Source of the DNA: Glaciihabitans sp.
Lineage (GTDB): Bacteria; Actinomycetota; Actinomycetes; Actinomycetales; Microbacteriaceae
DNA length: 64,000 bases
NCBI GenBank assembly: GCA_025464095.1
Contig: JAODMF010000004.1
Location: 345,575-409,574 of the forward strand
Reading direction: 5' to 3'
In this document: one piece after another, positions 37,331 through 45,612 of the stretch
Layout: every line of letters begins with the position of its first letter
How positions within the stretch are numbered: the first letter of the stretch is position 1
Notes under the pieces: generated by a model
The model's input: the letters and a program-made list of their open reading frames with translations, nothing else
What the model was told of the DNA's origin: nothing
The model's database searches: none
Translations under genes and position numbers: made by a program

Positions 37331-37387
37331 GGGACGCATCCAAAGCGAGGTCTTGTTCTATGTCTCCGCGACCCGGATGCTGGAATC

Positions 37388-38446
37388 ATGACCGCTACGC
37401 AGACCCTGTCTCCCGCACTCGCCGCGGCGATCGGCCAGTTCGGTGACCCGCGCGGATACCTCGCGGTCGCCTCCATCGGGTTGCCGACGCGTGACGCCGC
37501 GGACGCCCTGCGTGCCGACCTCGATTCCTGGTACGCGGCCGACCGCGACCCGCAAGGCTACGACTCGGTCATCGAGCGCACCCGCGGCCACTACGCCCGC
37601 CTGGTTGGGGTGGATGCGTCGCGCGTGGCCGCGGGATCCCAGACCTCCGTCATCACGAGCCTCATCGCGGACGCGGTGCCCGCCGGGGCCGAGGTGCTGT
37701 GTGTGGACGGCGACTTCTCATCCATCGTCTTTCCCTTCCTGCAGCGGCCGGGCATCACCGTGCGCTCGGTTGCGCTCGAAGCGCTGGCTGACTCGATTAC
37801 CGACGCCACCTGGCTCGTGTCCTTCTCGCTGGTGCAGTCCGCGAGCGGGGCGGTAGCCGACATCCGGTCGATCGTGGAAGCCGCCGCACGCCACGGGGCA
37901 CGCACCTACTGCGATGTGACGCAGGCGGCCGGCGTGCTGCCGGTCGACGCGTCCCAGTTCGACGCGACGGTCGGGCACACCTACAAGTGGCTGTGCGCGC
38001 CACGGGGGGTCGCCTTCCTCACCGTTTCGCCGTCGTTCGCCGACGAGCTCACGCCGACGCAGGCGGGCTGGTACGCGGGCGACCAGGTCTGGCAGTCCTG
38101 CTACGGACCGGGGATGCAGCTCGCGACCGACGCACGGCGGTTTGACGTGTCCCCGGCGTGGCAGGCCTGGATTGGTGCCGAGCAGACGATTCGGATGTTC
38201 GCCGATCTCGACATCCACGAGGTTTGGGCGCGTGCCTCGGGGCTCGGTGACCGGCTGTGCGACGAGCTGGGCATCCCGCAGCAGCACCAGGCGATCGTCA
38301 CCTGGGCGGATCCCGACCGGGCGGACCTCGACCGGCTGATCGCAGCCGGGATCCGCGCTTCGGGACGTGCGGGCCGGCTGCGTGCGTCATTCCACCTCTG
38401 GAACGACGACAGCGACGTCGATGCGGTGCTCAGGGCGCTGCGGTAG
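37388..38446 (+). CDS. Aminotransferase class V-fold PLP enzyme
   Basis: 352 residues, related to cysteine desulfurases and kynureninases. The PLP lysine is in GHTYKWLCAPRG (about residues 196-207), and the upstream DVTQAAGVLPVD supplies the cofactor-binding Asp (about 177). The short length and missing desulfurase cysteine loop argue against IscS. ATG 37388 follows GATGCT at the leaderless spacing. Regulation by the divergent LysR protein is likely. The substrate is unknown. Confidence 0.88.
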   Translation: MTATQTLSPALAAAIGQFGDPRGYLAVASIGLPTRDAADALRADLDSWYAADRDPQGYDSVIERTRGHYARLVGVDASRVAAGSQTSVITSLIADAVPAGAEVLCVDGDFSSIVFPFLQRPGITVRSVALEALADSITDATWLVSFSLVQSASGAVADIRSIVEAAARHGARTYCDVTQAAGVLPVDASQFDATVGHTYKWLCAPRGVAFLTVSPSFADELTPTQAGWYAGDQVWQSCYGPGMQLATDARRFDVSPAWQAWIGAEQTIRMFADLDIHEVWARASGLGDRLCDELGIPQQHQAIVTWADPDRADLDRLIAAGIRASGRAGRLRASFHLWNDDSDVDAVLRALR

Positions 38447-38470
38447 ACGGCCCGAGGTATCGCCGCGCGA

Positions 38471-38476
38471 TAGTCT
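38471..38476 (+). promoter_or_regulatory. -10 hexamer TAGTCT of a leaderless promoter (oxidoreductase)
   Basis: TAGTCT lies six bases before ATG 38483. The GGAGGG between them touches the ATG and cannot work as a ribosome site. Confidence 0.55.
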
Positions 38477-38482
38477 GGAGGG

Positions 38483-39520
38483 ATGGTAGATCAGACCCCC
38501 ATCCGCGTCGGCATCATCGGTTTTGGACTCGCCGGGAGGATCTTCCATGAGCCGTTCCTCGCGGCCAATCCCCGTTTTCGCATCGATGTGATTGCAACCA
38601 GCGACCCGGAGCGCCAGAAGCAGGTTTCCGACCTCGGGTACAGCTTCGTCGCGACCCCCGATGACCTGCTCGCGCGTGCGGGCGACCTCGACCTGGTCGT
38701 ACTCGCGACGCCTCCCCAGACGCATCTGGAGCAGGGGACCCGCGCACTCGAAGCTGGCGCGGCGATCGTGATCGATAAGCCGTTTGCGGCATCCGTCGCG
38801 GAGGCGGAGCAGCTAATCGCGACATCCGAGCGTGTGGGCAAGCCGCTCATCGTGTTCCAGAACCGGCGGTGGGACGGCGACTTTCTCACGGTGAAGCAGC
38901 TGGTCGCGTCGGGTCGGCTGGGGAGCATCCATCGGTTCGAGACGACGTTCGAGCGCTTCGCGGGCAAGCCGCGCAAGAGCTGGCGGCAGGCGACATCCAT
39001 GGCCCAGGGCGGTGGAATTACGTTCGACCTCGGTAGCCACCTCATCGACCAGGCGCTGCAGCTGTTCGGGCCGGCGGAACTGACGAACGCCGAGGTTCGC
39101 GCGACCGGCGCGGGCGCAACGGCGGATGACGATGCGGTACTGACGCTCACCCACGCCAACGGGGTGGTCACCCACGTGTCGATCAGCTCGGTTGCGGCGC
39201 AGTCGGGGCCGCGGTTCCGCGTGCTGGGCAGCGACGACGCGTACACGGTGTACGGGCTGGATGTGCAGGAGGATGCGCTCAAGGCTGGGCAGCGTCCACT
39301 CGATCCCGGCTACGGGGAAGCGCCCGAATCGGCGTGGGGCGTGGTCGGTGGCGGGGAGTCGCCGCTCGAGCCCGTGCCGACGCTGAAGGGCGATTACTCG
39401 GGGTTCTACGCGGGAGTCGCCGCGGCCGTGGCCGATGGTGGCCCCGTCCCCGTCGACCCGCGCGACTCGCTCGCCACCGTGCGCATCATCGAGCAGGCGC
39501 ACACGCACTTTCGCGGCTGA
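38483..39520 (+). CDS. Gfo/Idh/MocA-family oxidoreductase
   Basis: NAD(P)-dependent dehydrogenase of 345 residues. The Rossmann domain starts with VGIIGFGLAGRIFHEPFL (about 9-26) and contains the EAGAAIVIDKPFA segment (Lys at about 98), a family hallmark. The C-terminal alpha/beta domain has GGGITFDLGSHLIDQALQLFG (about 174-194) with the conserved Asp and His. It is similar in outline to the YdgJ group; the sugar substrate is not predictable. A 98-bp repeat follows 64 bases after its stop. Confidence 0.92.
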   Translation: MVDQTPIRVGIIGFGLAGRIFHEPFLAANPRFRIDVIATSDPERQKQVSDLGYSFVATPDDLLARAGDLDLVVLATPPQTHLEQGTRALEAGAAIVIDKPFAASVAEAEQLIATSERVGKPLIVFQNRRWDGDFLTVKQLVASGRLGSIHRFETTFERFAGKPRKSWRQATSMAQGGGITFDLGSHLIDQALQLFGPAELTNAEVRATGAGATADDDAVLTLTHANGVVTHVSISSVAAQSGPRFRVLGSDDAYTVYGLDVQEDALKAGQRPLDPGYGEAPESAWGVVGGGESPLEPVPTLKGDYSGFYAGVAAAVADGGPVPVDPRDSLATVRIIEQAHTHFRG

Positions 39521-39584
39521 GGTCGCGGTCGCGGCCGCAAAATCTCCCCAACGGGCGCTACTCGAACGCCACCCCTCCCCGCAG

Positions 39585-39682
39585 TTTCGGAAATTCAGGA
39601 CTTTGCGCTTCCCCCCGCTCGACAACCGCGCTCATTCGCGACGCTGCCATGGCGCCGGTGCGCAATGCCCTGAATTTCCGTA
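39585..39682 (+). repeat. Dispersed 98-bp inverted-arm element
   Basis: Left arm TTTCGGAAATTCAGGA (39585-39600) and right arm GCAATGCCCTGAATTTCCG (39662-39680). The inner bases TTTGCGC and GCGCAA extend the pairing. It ends about 13 bases before a TAGGCT box (39695-39700) that could start the glyS transcript. Confidence 0.85.
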
Positions 39683-39756
39683 ACTACGTGCGCCGGTAGG
39701 CTGGGGGTTCATTCTCGACCGGGCATCCAGCTCGGCTGAACACACAGGAGCACCTC

Positions 39757-41142
39757 GTGGCCACGCCCAATCCTCTCGACGCCGTCATCGCCCTCGCCAA
39801 GAGGCGCGGATTCGTTTTCCAGTCCGGCGAAATCTACGGCGGCTCCCGCTCCGCCTGGGACTACGGCCCCCTCGGCACGGCCCTCAAAGAGAACATCAAG
39901 CGCCAGTGGTGGCAGTTCATGGTGCAGGGTCGCGACGACATCGTCGGGCTCGACTCCGCCGTCATCCTGCCGCGCCGCGTGTGGGAGGTGTCCGGTCACG
40001 TCGAGGTCTTCTCCGACCCGCTGGTCGAGTCGCTCCACACGCACAAGCGGTACCGCGCCGACCACCTCCTCGAGGCGTACGAGGAGAAGCACGGCCACCC
40101 TCCCGTGAACGGCCTCGCTGACATCCGCGATCCCGACACCGGCCAGCCCGGATCCTGGACCGAGCCGCAGAACTTCTCCGGCCTCCTCAAGACGTTCCTT
40201 GGTCCCGTCGACAACGAAGAGGGGATGGCATACCTCCGCCCCGAGACCGCCCAGGGCATCTTCACCAACTTCGCGAACGTGCTCGGGTCTGCCCGCATGA
40301 AGCCGCCCTTCGGAATTGCGCAGGTCGGCAAGAGCTTCCGCAACGAGATCACTCCCGGAAACTTCATCTTCCGCACGCGTGAATTCGAGCAGATGGAGAT
40401 GGAGTTTTTCGTCGAGCCCGGTACGGATGACGAATGGTTCCAGTACTGGATCGACGCCTGCGAGGAGTGGTTCACGGGGCTCGGGCTGAAGGCCGGCAAC
40501 ATCCGTCGTTTTGAGCACCCGAAAGAAAAGCTGTCGCACTATTCAAAGCGCACGGTCGACCTCGAGTACCGTTTCCGCTTCCAGGGCAGCGAGTGGGGCG
40601 AGCTCATGGGCGTCGCGAACCGCACCGACTTCGACCTGAAGACGCACTCGGAAGGGTCCGGAGTCGACCTCTCGTACTTCGACCAGACGAAGAACGAGCG
40701 CTGGATCCCGTTCGTCATCGAGCCCGCATTTGGCCTGACGCGAGCGCTGATGGCGTTCCTGGTCGACGCCTACTCAGAGGATGAGGCACCCAACACCAAG
40801 GGCGGCGTCGACAAGCGCACCGTGCTCCGGCTCGACCGCAGGCTGGCGCCGATCAAGGTCGCAGTTCTGCCGCTGTCGCGGAACGAACAGCTCTCGCCGG
40901 TCGCGCGGGGACTCGCGGCAGACCTGCGCAAGCACTGGATGATCGAGTTCGACGACGCGGGCGCGATCGGTCGCCGCTATCGCCGCCAGGACGAAATCGG
41001 CACCCCGTTCTGCGTCACCGTCGACTTCGACACTCTCGAAGACAACGCCGTGACGGTGCGTGAACGCGACACGATGGTGCAGGAGCGCGTGTCACTCGAC
41101 CGACTGCGCGGCTACCTCGCCGAACAGCTGCTCGGGGCGTAA
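39757..41142 (+). CDS. glyS: Glycyl-tRNA synthetase (single-chain, class II)
   Basis: 461 residues, the homodimeric form. It has the N-terminal [13 protein letters not shown] segment, then [27 protein letters not shown] and the class II motif 3 region with [10 protein letters not shown], followed by an anticodon-binding domain (from about residue 360). The start is GTG 39757, with AGGAG eight bases upstream (ACACAGGAGC), so this gene has a normal leader. Upstream and downstream it is flanked by 98-bp repeat elements. Confidence 0.95.
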   Translation: MATPNPLDAVIALAKRRGFVFQSGEIYGGSRSAWDYGPLGTALKENIKRQWWQFMVQGRDDIVGLDSAVILPRRVWEVSGHVEVFSDPLVESLHTHKRYRADHLLEAYEEKHGHPPVNGLADIRDPDTGQPGSWTEPQNFSGLLKTFLGPVDNEEGMAYLRPETAQGIFTNFANVLGSARMKPPFGIAQVGKSFRNEITPGNFIFRTREFEQMEMEFFVEPGTDDEWFQYWIDACEEWFTGLGLKAGNIRRFEHPKEKLSHYSKRTVDLEYRFRFQGSEWGELMGVANRTDFDLKTHSEGSGVDLSYFDQTKNERWIPFVIEPAFGLTRALMAFLVDAYSEDEAPNTKGGVDKRTVLRLDRRLAPIKVAVLPLSRNEQLSPVARGLAADLRKHWMIEFDDAGAIGRRYRRQDEIGTPFCVTVDFDTLEDNAVTVRERDTMVQERVSLDRLRGYLAEQLLGA

Positions 41143-41175
41143 CCAGCCCGCGCCCGACGTCCACCTCCGGGCTGC

Positions 41176-41271
41176 TTTCGGAAATTCAGGGAATCGCGCC
41201 ATCGCCGCGCGCCTCGGCTTGTCCGCGCGCGCGTGCGTCGCCAGCACCCGCGCAAAGTCCTGAATTTCCAA
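41176..41271 (+). repeat. Dispersed inverted-arm element (96 bp)
   Basis: Left arm TTTCGGAAATTCAGGG (41176-41191) and right arm GCAAAGTCCTGAATTTCC (41252-41269). It is located 33 bases after the glyS stop. Confidence 0.85.
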
Positions 41272-41378
41272 GGTTCCCGCGCGGGGGCCGCTCCCTCACA
41301 GCGGAGGGAATCGGCGACGTTCCCTGAAGTGTCGACCACGGCAGCGCCGGCGCCGACGCTCGCGGCGATCATCGACGC

Positions 41379-42404
41379 ATGCCCGACATCGCCGCCCTGG
41401 TCCGCTCCCTCGACGGAATGGCTCAAAAACAACAGCTCGTTCGCCGCGGTGCGCGCGACCTCGACCTGACACGGGCCGTGAAGCAGGGCGATGTGATCCG
41501 CGCCCGCCAGGGGTGGTACACCACACTGCCCGAACGGGATCCCCGCGTCCGTGCGGTGCGCGTCGGCGGCCGCCTCACCGGAATTTCTGCGGTTATCGCT
41601 TTGGGCGGGTGGGTTCTCGACGAGCATCCGCTGCACGTTTCGCTGCCAACCAACGCGTCCCGCTCCCGCTCGCAATGGGATCGCCACAAACCCATCGCCG
41701 CGTCGAACACCCGCGGCGTGATCCGACACTGGGATCCGCCGGATGTCTCCGACCACGGCACCACGGTGGCGGTGAGTCTGATGGATGCCCTCATCCGCGT
41801 CGTCGTCGATGAGCCGCTCGAGGTAGCCGTTGCCGCCCTCGATTGGGCGACGCACACGCGGATGCTCGACCTCTTCGATTTTGAGGCGCTGCTGCTCAAG
41901 CTGCCAACCAATCGTCGGTATATCGGACGGTGGGTCGATCCCGAATGCGAATCGCTGCCGGAGTCCCTCGCCCGAACCAGGCTCCGGATGCGCGGCCATT
42001 CGGTGCGGGGGCAGATTCCGCTGCGCACGGGAGAGCGCATCGACCTCGTGGTCGACGAGTGCGTCGCGATCGAGACCGACGGTGAGCAATTTCACCTCGC
42101 CAGCTTCGAGCGGGACCGACGCAAGGACGCAGAGATCGCAATCGCGGGCCTCCACGGCCTCCGACCAAGCGCGCGCATGGTCTTTCACGAGTGGCCTCTC
42201 GTCGAACTCGCGGTCGAGACCGCGGTTGCCATTCGCCGGCCGGGTCTCCGCTTTGGAAATTCAGGGGTTCGCATCCCGGCTCGACGCAACATCCGCATTA
42301 ACTCAGCCCTGCGCCGAGCTGGCATCGCGCAAATCCCTGAATTTCCGAAGGCACCCTCGCTGGGGGAGGGGCGGCGGGGAATACGAGCGGCACCGAGCGG
42401 TTGA
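41379..42404 (+). CDS. AbiEi-like N-terminus plus DUF559-type (PD-(D/E)xK-like) protein; C-terminus derived from a repeat
   Basis: 341 residues. The N-terminal about 60 residues (GMAQKQQLVRRGARDLDLTRAVKQGDVIRARQGWY) form an AbiEi-type winged helix. The C-terminal nuclease-like domain has TRLRMRGHSVRGQIPLRTGERIDLVVDECVAIETDGEQFH (about 201-240), the Vsr/DUF559 pattern with an acidic motif. Such proteins are common single genes in Actinobacteria. Natural sequence ends near residue 290; residues 292-324 are encoded by a 98-bp repeat (FGNSG and IPEFPK are its arms translated), followed by about 17 more residues. GATCAT lies six bases before the ATG. Confidence 0.7.
   Translation: MPDIAALVRSLDGMAQKQQLVRRGARDLDLTRAVKQGDVIRARQGWYTTLPERDPRVRAVRVGGRLTGISAVIALGGWVLDEHPLHVSLPTNASRSRSQWDRHKPIAASNTRGVIRHWDPPDVSDHGTTVAVSLMDALIRVVVDEPLEVAVAALDWATHTRMLDLFDFEALLLKLPTNRRYIGRWVDPECESLPESLARTRLRMRGHSVRGQIPLRTGERIDLVVDECVAIETDGEQFHLASFERDRRKDAEIAIAGLHGLRPSARMVFHEWPLVELAVETAVAIRRPGLRFGNSGVRIPARRNIRINSALRRAGIAQIPEFPKAPSLGEGRRGIRAAPSG
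42252..42349 (+). repeat. Dispersed 98-bp inverted-arm element overlapping a coding 3' end
   Basis: Left arm TTTGGAAATTCAGGGG (42252-42267, one base lost from TTTCGG) and right arm GCAAATCCCTGAATTTCCG (42329-42347). It is read through as the C-terminus of the gene at 41379. Confidence 0.85.
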
Positions 42405-42411
42405 CTTGAGG

Positions 42412-43071
42412 GTGAGTGAACCCATCAAGGTCGACATTTGGTCGGATGTGCAGTGCCCGTGGTGCTACATCGGAAAGCGAAAGTTCGAGGCCGCCGCGGC
42501 CCAGTTCGACGGGGACGTCGAGGTCGAGTACCACTCCTTCGAGCTTGCCCCCGATACCCCGGTCGACTTCGATGGCAGTCCCGCTGACTATCTTGCCCAG
42601 CGCAAGGGACTCCCTGCCGACCAGGTGCAGCAGATGCTCGTGCGCGTCACCGACATCGCTAAGTCGGTCGGCCTCGACTATGACTATGACCACGTCCACC
42701 AGACGAACACCGTGAAGGCGCACGAGCTGATCCACTACGCGAAGAGCAAGGGCCGCCAGCTCGACATGAAGGAGCGCCTGTTCGCGGCCTACTTCGTCGA
42801 CGGCCGCCACATCGGCCGCATCGAGGACCTCGCCGACCTGGCCGCCGAGATCGGTCTCGACCGCGACGAGGTCGTTCGGGTGCTGACGGATGAGACGTTC
42901 CTGGCCGCCGTGAAGGACGACGTCGCGCAGGCGGAGGCCTACGGCATCCAGGGCGTCCCGTTCTTCGTCTTCGACGGCAGGTACGGGGTGTCGGGCGCGC
43001 AGGACCCGGCCACCTTCGCTAACGTTCTCGAGCAGGTCAAGTCGGAGAAGCAGAAAGAGGCGGTCCAGTGA
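42412..43071 (+). CDS. DsbA-family (FrnE-like) thiol oxidoreductase
   Basis: 219 residues, cytoplasmic, no signal peptide. The thioredoxin fold begins VDIWSDVQCPWCYIGKRKFE, with active-site CPWC at about residues 14-17. The helical insertion and the cis-Pro loop GIQGVPFFVFDGRYGVSGAQ (about 179-198) match the FrnE/2-hydroxychromene isomerase-like subgroup. GTG 42412 is the chosen start. It overlaps the next small gene by GTGA. Confidence 0.92.
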   Translation: MSEPIKVDIWSDVQCPWCYIGKRKFEAAAAQFDGDVEVEYHSFELAPDTPVDFDGSPADYLAQRKGLPADQVQQMLVRVTDIAKSVGLDYDYDHVHQTNTVKAHELIHYAKSKGRQLDMKERLFAAYFVDGRHIGRIEDLADLAAEIGLDRDEVVRVLTDETFLAAVKDDVAQAEAYGIQGVPFFVFDGRYGVSGAQDPATFANVLEQVKSEKQKEAVQ

Positions 43072-43205
43072 CGGATGCCACATCGGCCCCCCTGCAGATT
43101 CTCGGCAGCCCCGACGCGATGGTGTGCGACGGCGACTTCTGCGAGATCCCGGAGCACCACAGCCAGGCCGTGATCAACCGCCGGGTCGACAGCGGCGACA
43201 TCTAG
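43068..43205 (+). CDS. Small conserved-looking protein of 45 residues
   Basis: GTG 43068 overlaps the stop of the oxidoreductase gene (GTGA) and the frame ends at TAG 43203-43205. The sequence has a CDGDFCEIPEH segment with two cysteines five residues apart and ends in a charged RRVDSGDI tail. Translational coupling to a thiol oxidoreductase and the two cysteines suggest a redox partner or substrate; that is inference. No family is recognised. Confidence 0.6.
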   Translation: MTDATSAPLQILGSPDAMVCDGDFCEIPEHHSQAVINRRVDSGDI

Positions 43206-43211
43206 GCGGAA

Positions 43212-43700
43212 TCAGTCGCGCTCGACCAATTCGTCGGTGATGTCTGCCACGGTCGCGTCGAAGGCGGTGAGCATCGCATCCGCGTCGACGAACAGGCTCA
43301 GGCCATTTTCGCCGGCGCCCATCGAGACGCGCTGCCCCCGGATGCGCTCGTCCGCGAACACCGGCCAGGGCGTCGTCGATCCGAACGGTGTGATGGTCCC
43401 GCGCTCGTAGCCGGTCGCATCCAGCGCCACGGATGCCTCCGGCAGCTGCAGCTTGTTGACCCCCACGATGGCGCGCAGCTTCGCCCACGAGATCTGCCGA
43501 TCACCGGGCACGAGTGCGAAGAGGAAGGTGCCATCGCGCCGCTTCACCACGAGCGATTTCACGATGTCCGCGGGCCGAATGCCCAGAATGGATGCCGCTT
43601 CCGCGAGCGAGCGGGCGTTCGCCCGTTCCACGAGTTGGACGCCGATCCCGCGGTCGGCGGCATCGGCCAGAACTCGCTCGCGTCCCGAGCGTTCGGTCAC
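43212..43700 (-). CDS. YbaK/EbsC-family aminoacyl-tRNA deacylase
   Basis: 162 residues. The family core includes IVKSLVVKRRDGTFLFALVPGDRQIS with the conserved Lys (K of VKSLV, about residue 47) and the later TPFGS segment with Gly-Ser. It would clear mischarged tRNAs such as Cys-tRNA-Pro, though the exact substrate is unknown. GTG 43700 overlaps the upstream gene's stop (GTGA). Confidence 0.88.
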   Translation of the reverse strand: MTERSGRERVLADAADRGIGVQLVERANARSLAEAASILGIRPADIVKSLVVKRRDGTFLFALVPGDRQISWAKLRAIVGVNKLQLPEASVALDATGYERGTITPFGSTTPWPVFADERIRGQRVSMGAGENGLSLFVDADAMLTAFDATVADITDELVERD

Positions 43701-44251
43701 GCGGCGCCCAGGATGCGGTTGATTTCGTCCTGTACTGCCCGCTGGTACTGCGGGCGACTGAACGTGTACACGATCTCCGGTTGGATCGGGTTGGGAATCC
43801 ACCACTCGTGGTCCGCCGGGACCTCGACCGGTTCAGCCTTCTTCCAGAACGCTCGCGGGCGGGGATCCTCGTAGTAGTTGGCGTCCTCGAGGCCCATGGC
43901 CGACCAGCGGACGATCTCAGCGTTCGCCTGCACGCTGGTGACCAACATCACTCCGCAGCTCGAGTCGAGGCAGGCCGCGCAGTAGGCGACCGCGACGCGA
44001 CCCGGGCGCAGGATTTCGGCGCCGGGGTGCCCGATGAGGCTTTTCAGATAGCGCACGATCGATGCGCTGTCCGCGGCGGCGGGTGCGGTGGGGCTGACGA
44101 CCTGGGCATCATCGAACTGTCCGAGGATCTCGCCGATTGGCACCCCGTTTACGGCCAGTTGCCGCGAGCCGGTCTTGCGCGGCGCGGTTGCACGCGGCTC
44201 GATTTCGCGATCGACAAACGAGAGCACGTCGGGCGTGAGCGCGTCGGCCAT
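43697..44251 (-). CDS. Hypothetical protein, operon with YbaK-like gene
   Basis: 184 residues, not recognised as a named family. It has CAACLDSSCG (three cysteines, about residues 92-101) and a tryptophan-rich C-terminal region (DHEWWIPNPIQPEIVYTF). The ATG at 44251 has GGAGG (44259-44263) seven bases upstream. No membrane segment. It is divergent from dusB across 194 bases that contain only a short TCCCCA/TGGGGGA inverted repeat. Confidence 0.75.
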   Translation of the reverse strand: MADALTPDVLSFVDREIEPRATAPRKTGSRQLAVNGVPIGEILGQFDDAQVVSPTAPAAADSASIVRYLKSLIGHPGAEILRPGRVAVAYCAACLDSSCGVMLVTSVQANAEIVRWSAMGLEDANYYEDPRPRAFWKKAEPVEVPADHEWWIPNPIQPEIVYTFSRPQYQRAVQDEINRILGAA

Positions 44252-44445
44252 CGAGCTGCCTCCGAAAAGCGGGATTGAAGGGAGTAACGGGCAGTTTCCC
44301 CGGAACTAGTGCCTACCCTACTGAGAGCATCCTGCTGTATTTTGCACGGCGCGTCGACTCCCCAGAAATTGGGGGAACGAGTTCTGGCGTGTCGGCTGGC
44401 GCCCGCCGCCGCCTCGGCCGGCGTCGATCTGGGAGAATGGGTGCG

Positions 44446-45612
44446 ATGTCCACCCTTACCGCGCCAGCCGCACCCTTGCACATCGGGCCCCTCGCGCTCG
44501 ACGTGCCCGTTGTGCTCGCTCCGATGGCGGGCATCACGAACACGGCGTTCCGTCGACTCTGCCGCGAGTACGGCGCCGGACTCTACGTCAGCGAGATGAT
44601 CACGAGCAGGGCACTGGTCGAGCGCACTCCGGAGAGCATGCGGCTCATCCGTCATCACGAGTCGGAGTCGACCCGCAGCATCCAGCTCTATGGCGTCGAT
44701 CCGAAGACGGTCGCCGAGGCCGTGACGATGCTCGTTGCCGAGGATCGTGCCGACCACATCGACCTCAACTTCGGCTGCCCCGTTCCCAAGGTCACTCGTA
44801 AGGGCGGTGGCGCAGCGCTCCCGTGGAAGATCGGACTGTTCCGCGACATTGTCGAGGGCGCGGTAAAGGCCGCGGGAGACATCCCGCTCACCATCAAGAT
44901 GCGCAAGGGAATCGACTCCGACCACCTCACCTATCTCGAGGCGGGTCGCGTCGCGCAGGGAGCAGGCGTGGCGAGCATTGCATTGCACGCGCGCACCGCT
45001 GCCGAGTTCTACTCGGGCACGGCCGACTGGTCTGCGATCGAGAAGCTGAAGAACGAGATCACCGACGTGCCGATTCTCGGCAACGGCGACATCTGGAGCG
45101 CGGATGACGCGCTGCGGATGGTGCGCGAGACGGGTGCCGACGGGGTCGTCGTCGGTCGCGGATGCCTCGGTCGCCCGTGGCTGTTCGGCGACCTGAGCGC
45201 GGCGTTCAAGGGAGCAAGTTCGGCCGACGCCGGCAGGGTGCAGCCGACCCTCGGTGAGGTCGCCGCGGCGTTCAAGCGGCACGCCGAACTGTTGGTGGAA
45301 TTCTTCGAGGAGGAGGATCGCGCCTGCCGGGACATCCGCAAGCACGTCGCCTGGTACTTCAAGGGGTACGCGGTCGGCGGCGACCTGCGTGCGAGCCTCG
45401 CAACCGTGCAGTCCCTGGCGCAGCTCGATGACCTGCTCGCAACCCTCGACTGGAGCCAGCCCTACCCGGGCGCCGACGCCGAGGGCCAGCGCGGCCGCGC
45501 GGGGACTCCAAAGAGTCCATCGCTGCCTGACAGGTGGTTGGACAGCCGCGAGCTGCAGGAGACGCACCGCGCCGAGCTGGTCGGCGCAGAATTGCACCAC
45601 AGTGGTGGCTAG
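44446..45612 (+). CDS. dusB: tRNA-dihydrouridine synthase
   Basis: FMN enzyme reducing uridines in tRNA; 388 residues. The start MSTLTAPAAPLHIG at 44446 precedes the family's LAPMAGITNTAFRRLCREYGAGLYVSEMITS. The catalytic cysteine is in LNFGCPVPKVTRKGGGAAL (about residue 108), followed by the FMN-binding GNGDIWS and GVVVGRGCLGRPWLF segments. GAGAAT lies seven bases before the ATG. It overlaps the dgt start. Confidence 0.93.
   Translation: MSTLTAPAAPLHIGPLALDVPVVLAPMAGITNTAFRRLCREYGAGLYVSEMITSRALVERTPESMRLIRHHESESTRSIQLYGVDPKTVAEAVTMLVAEDRADHIDLNFGCPVPKVTRKGGGAALPWKIGLFRDIVEGAVKAAGDIPLTIKMRKGIDSDHLTYLEAGRVAQGAGVASIALHARTAAEFYSGTADWSAIEKLKNEITDVPILGNGDIWSADDALRMVRETGADGVVVGRGCLGRPWLFGDLSAAFKGASSADAGRVQPTLGEVAAAFKRHAELLVEFFEEEDRACRDIRKHVAWYFKGYAVGGDLRASLATVQSLAQLDDLLATLDWSQPYPGADAEGQRGRAGTPKSPSLPDRWLDSRELQETHRAELVGAELHHSGG

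Noticed and set aside
44358..44380. Short inverted repeat TCCCCA/TGGGGGA in the dusB upstream gap
   Set aside because: It is only six to seven bases with no link to a known regulator; reported only as a note in the neighbouring gene.
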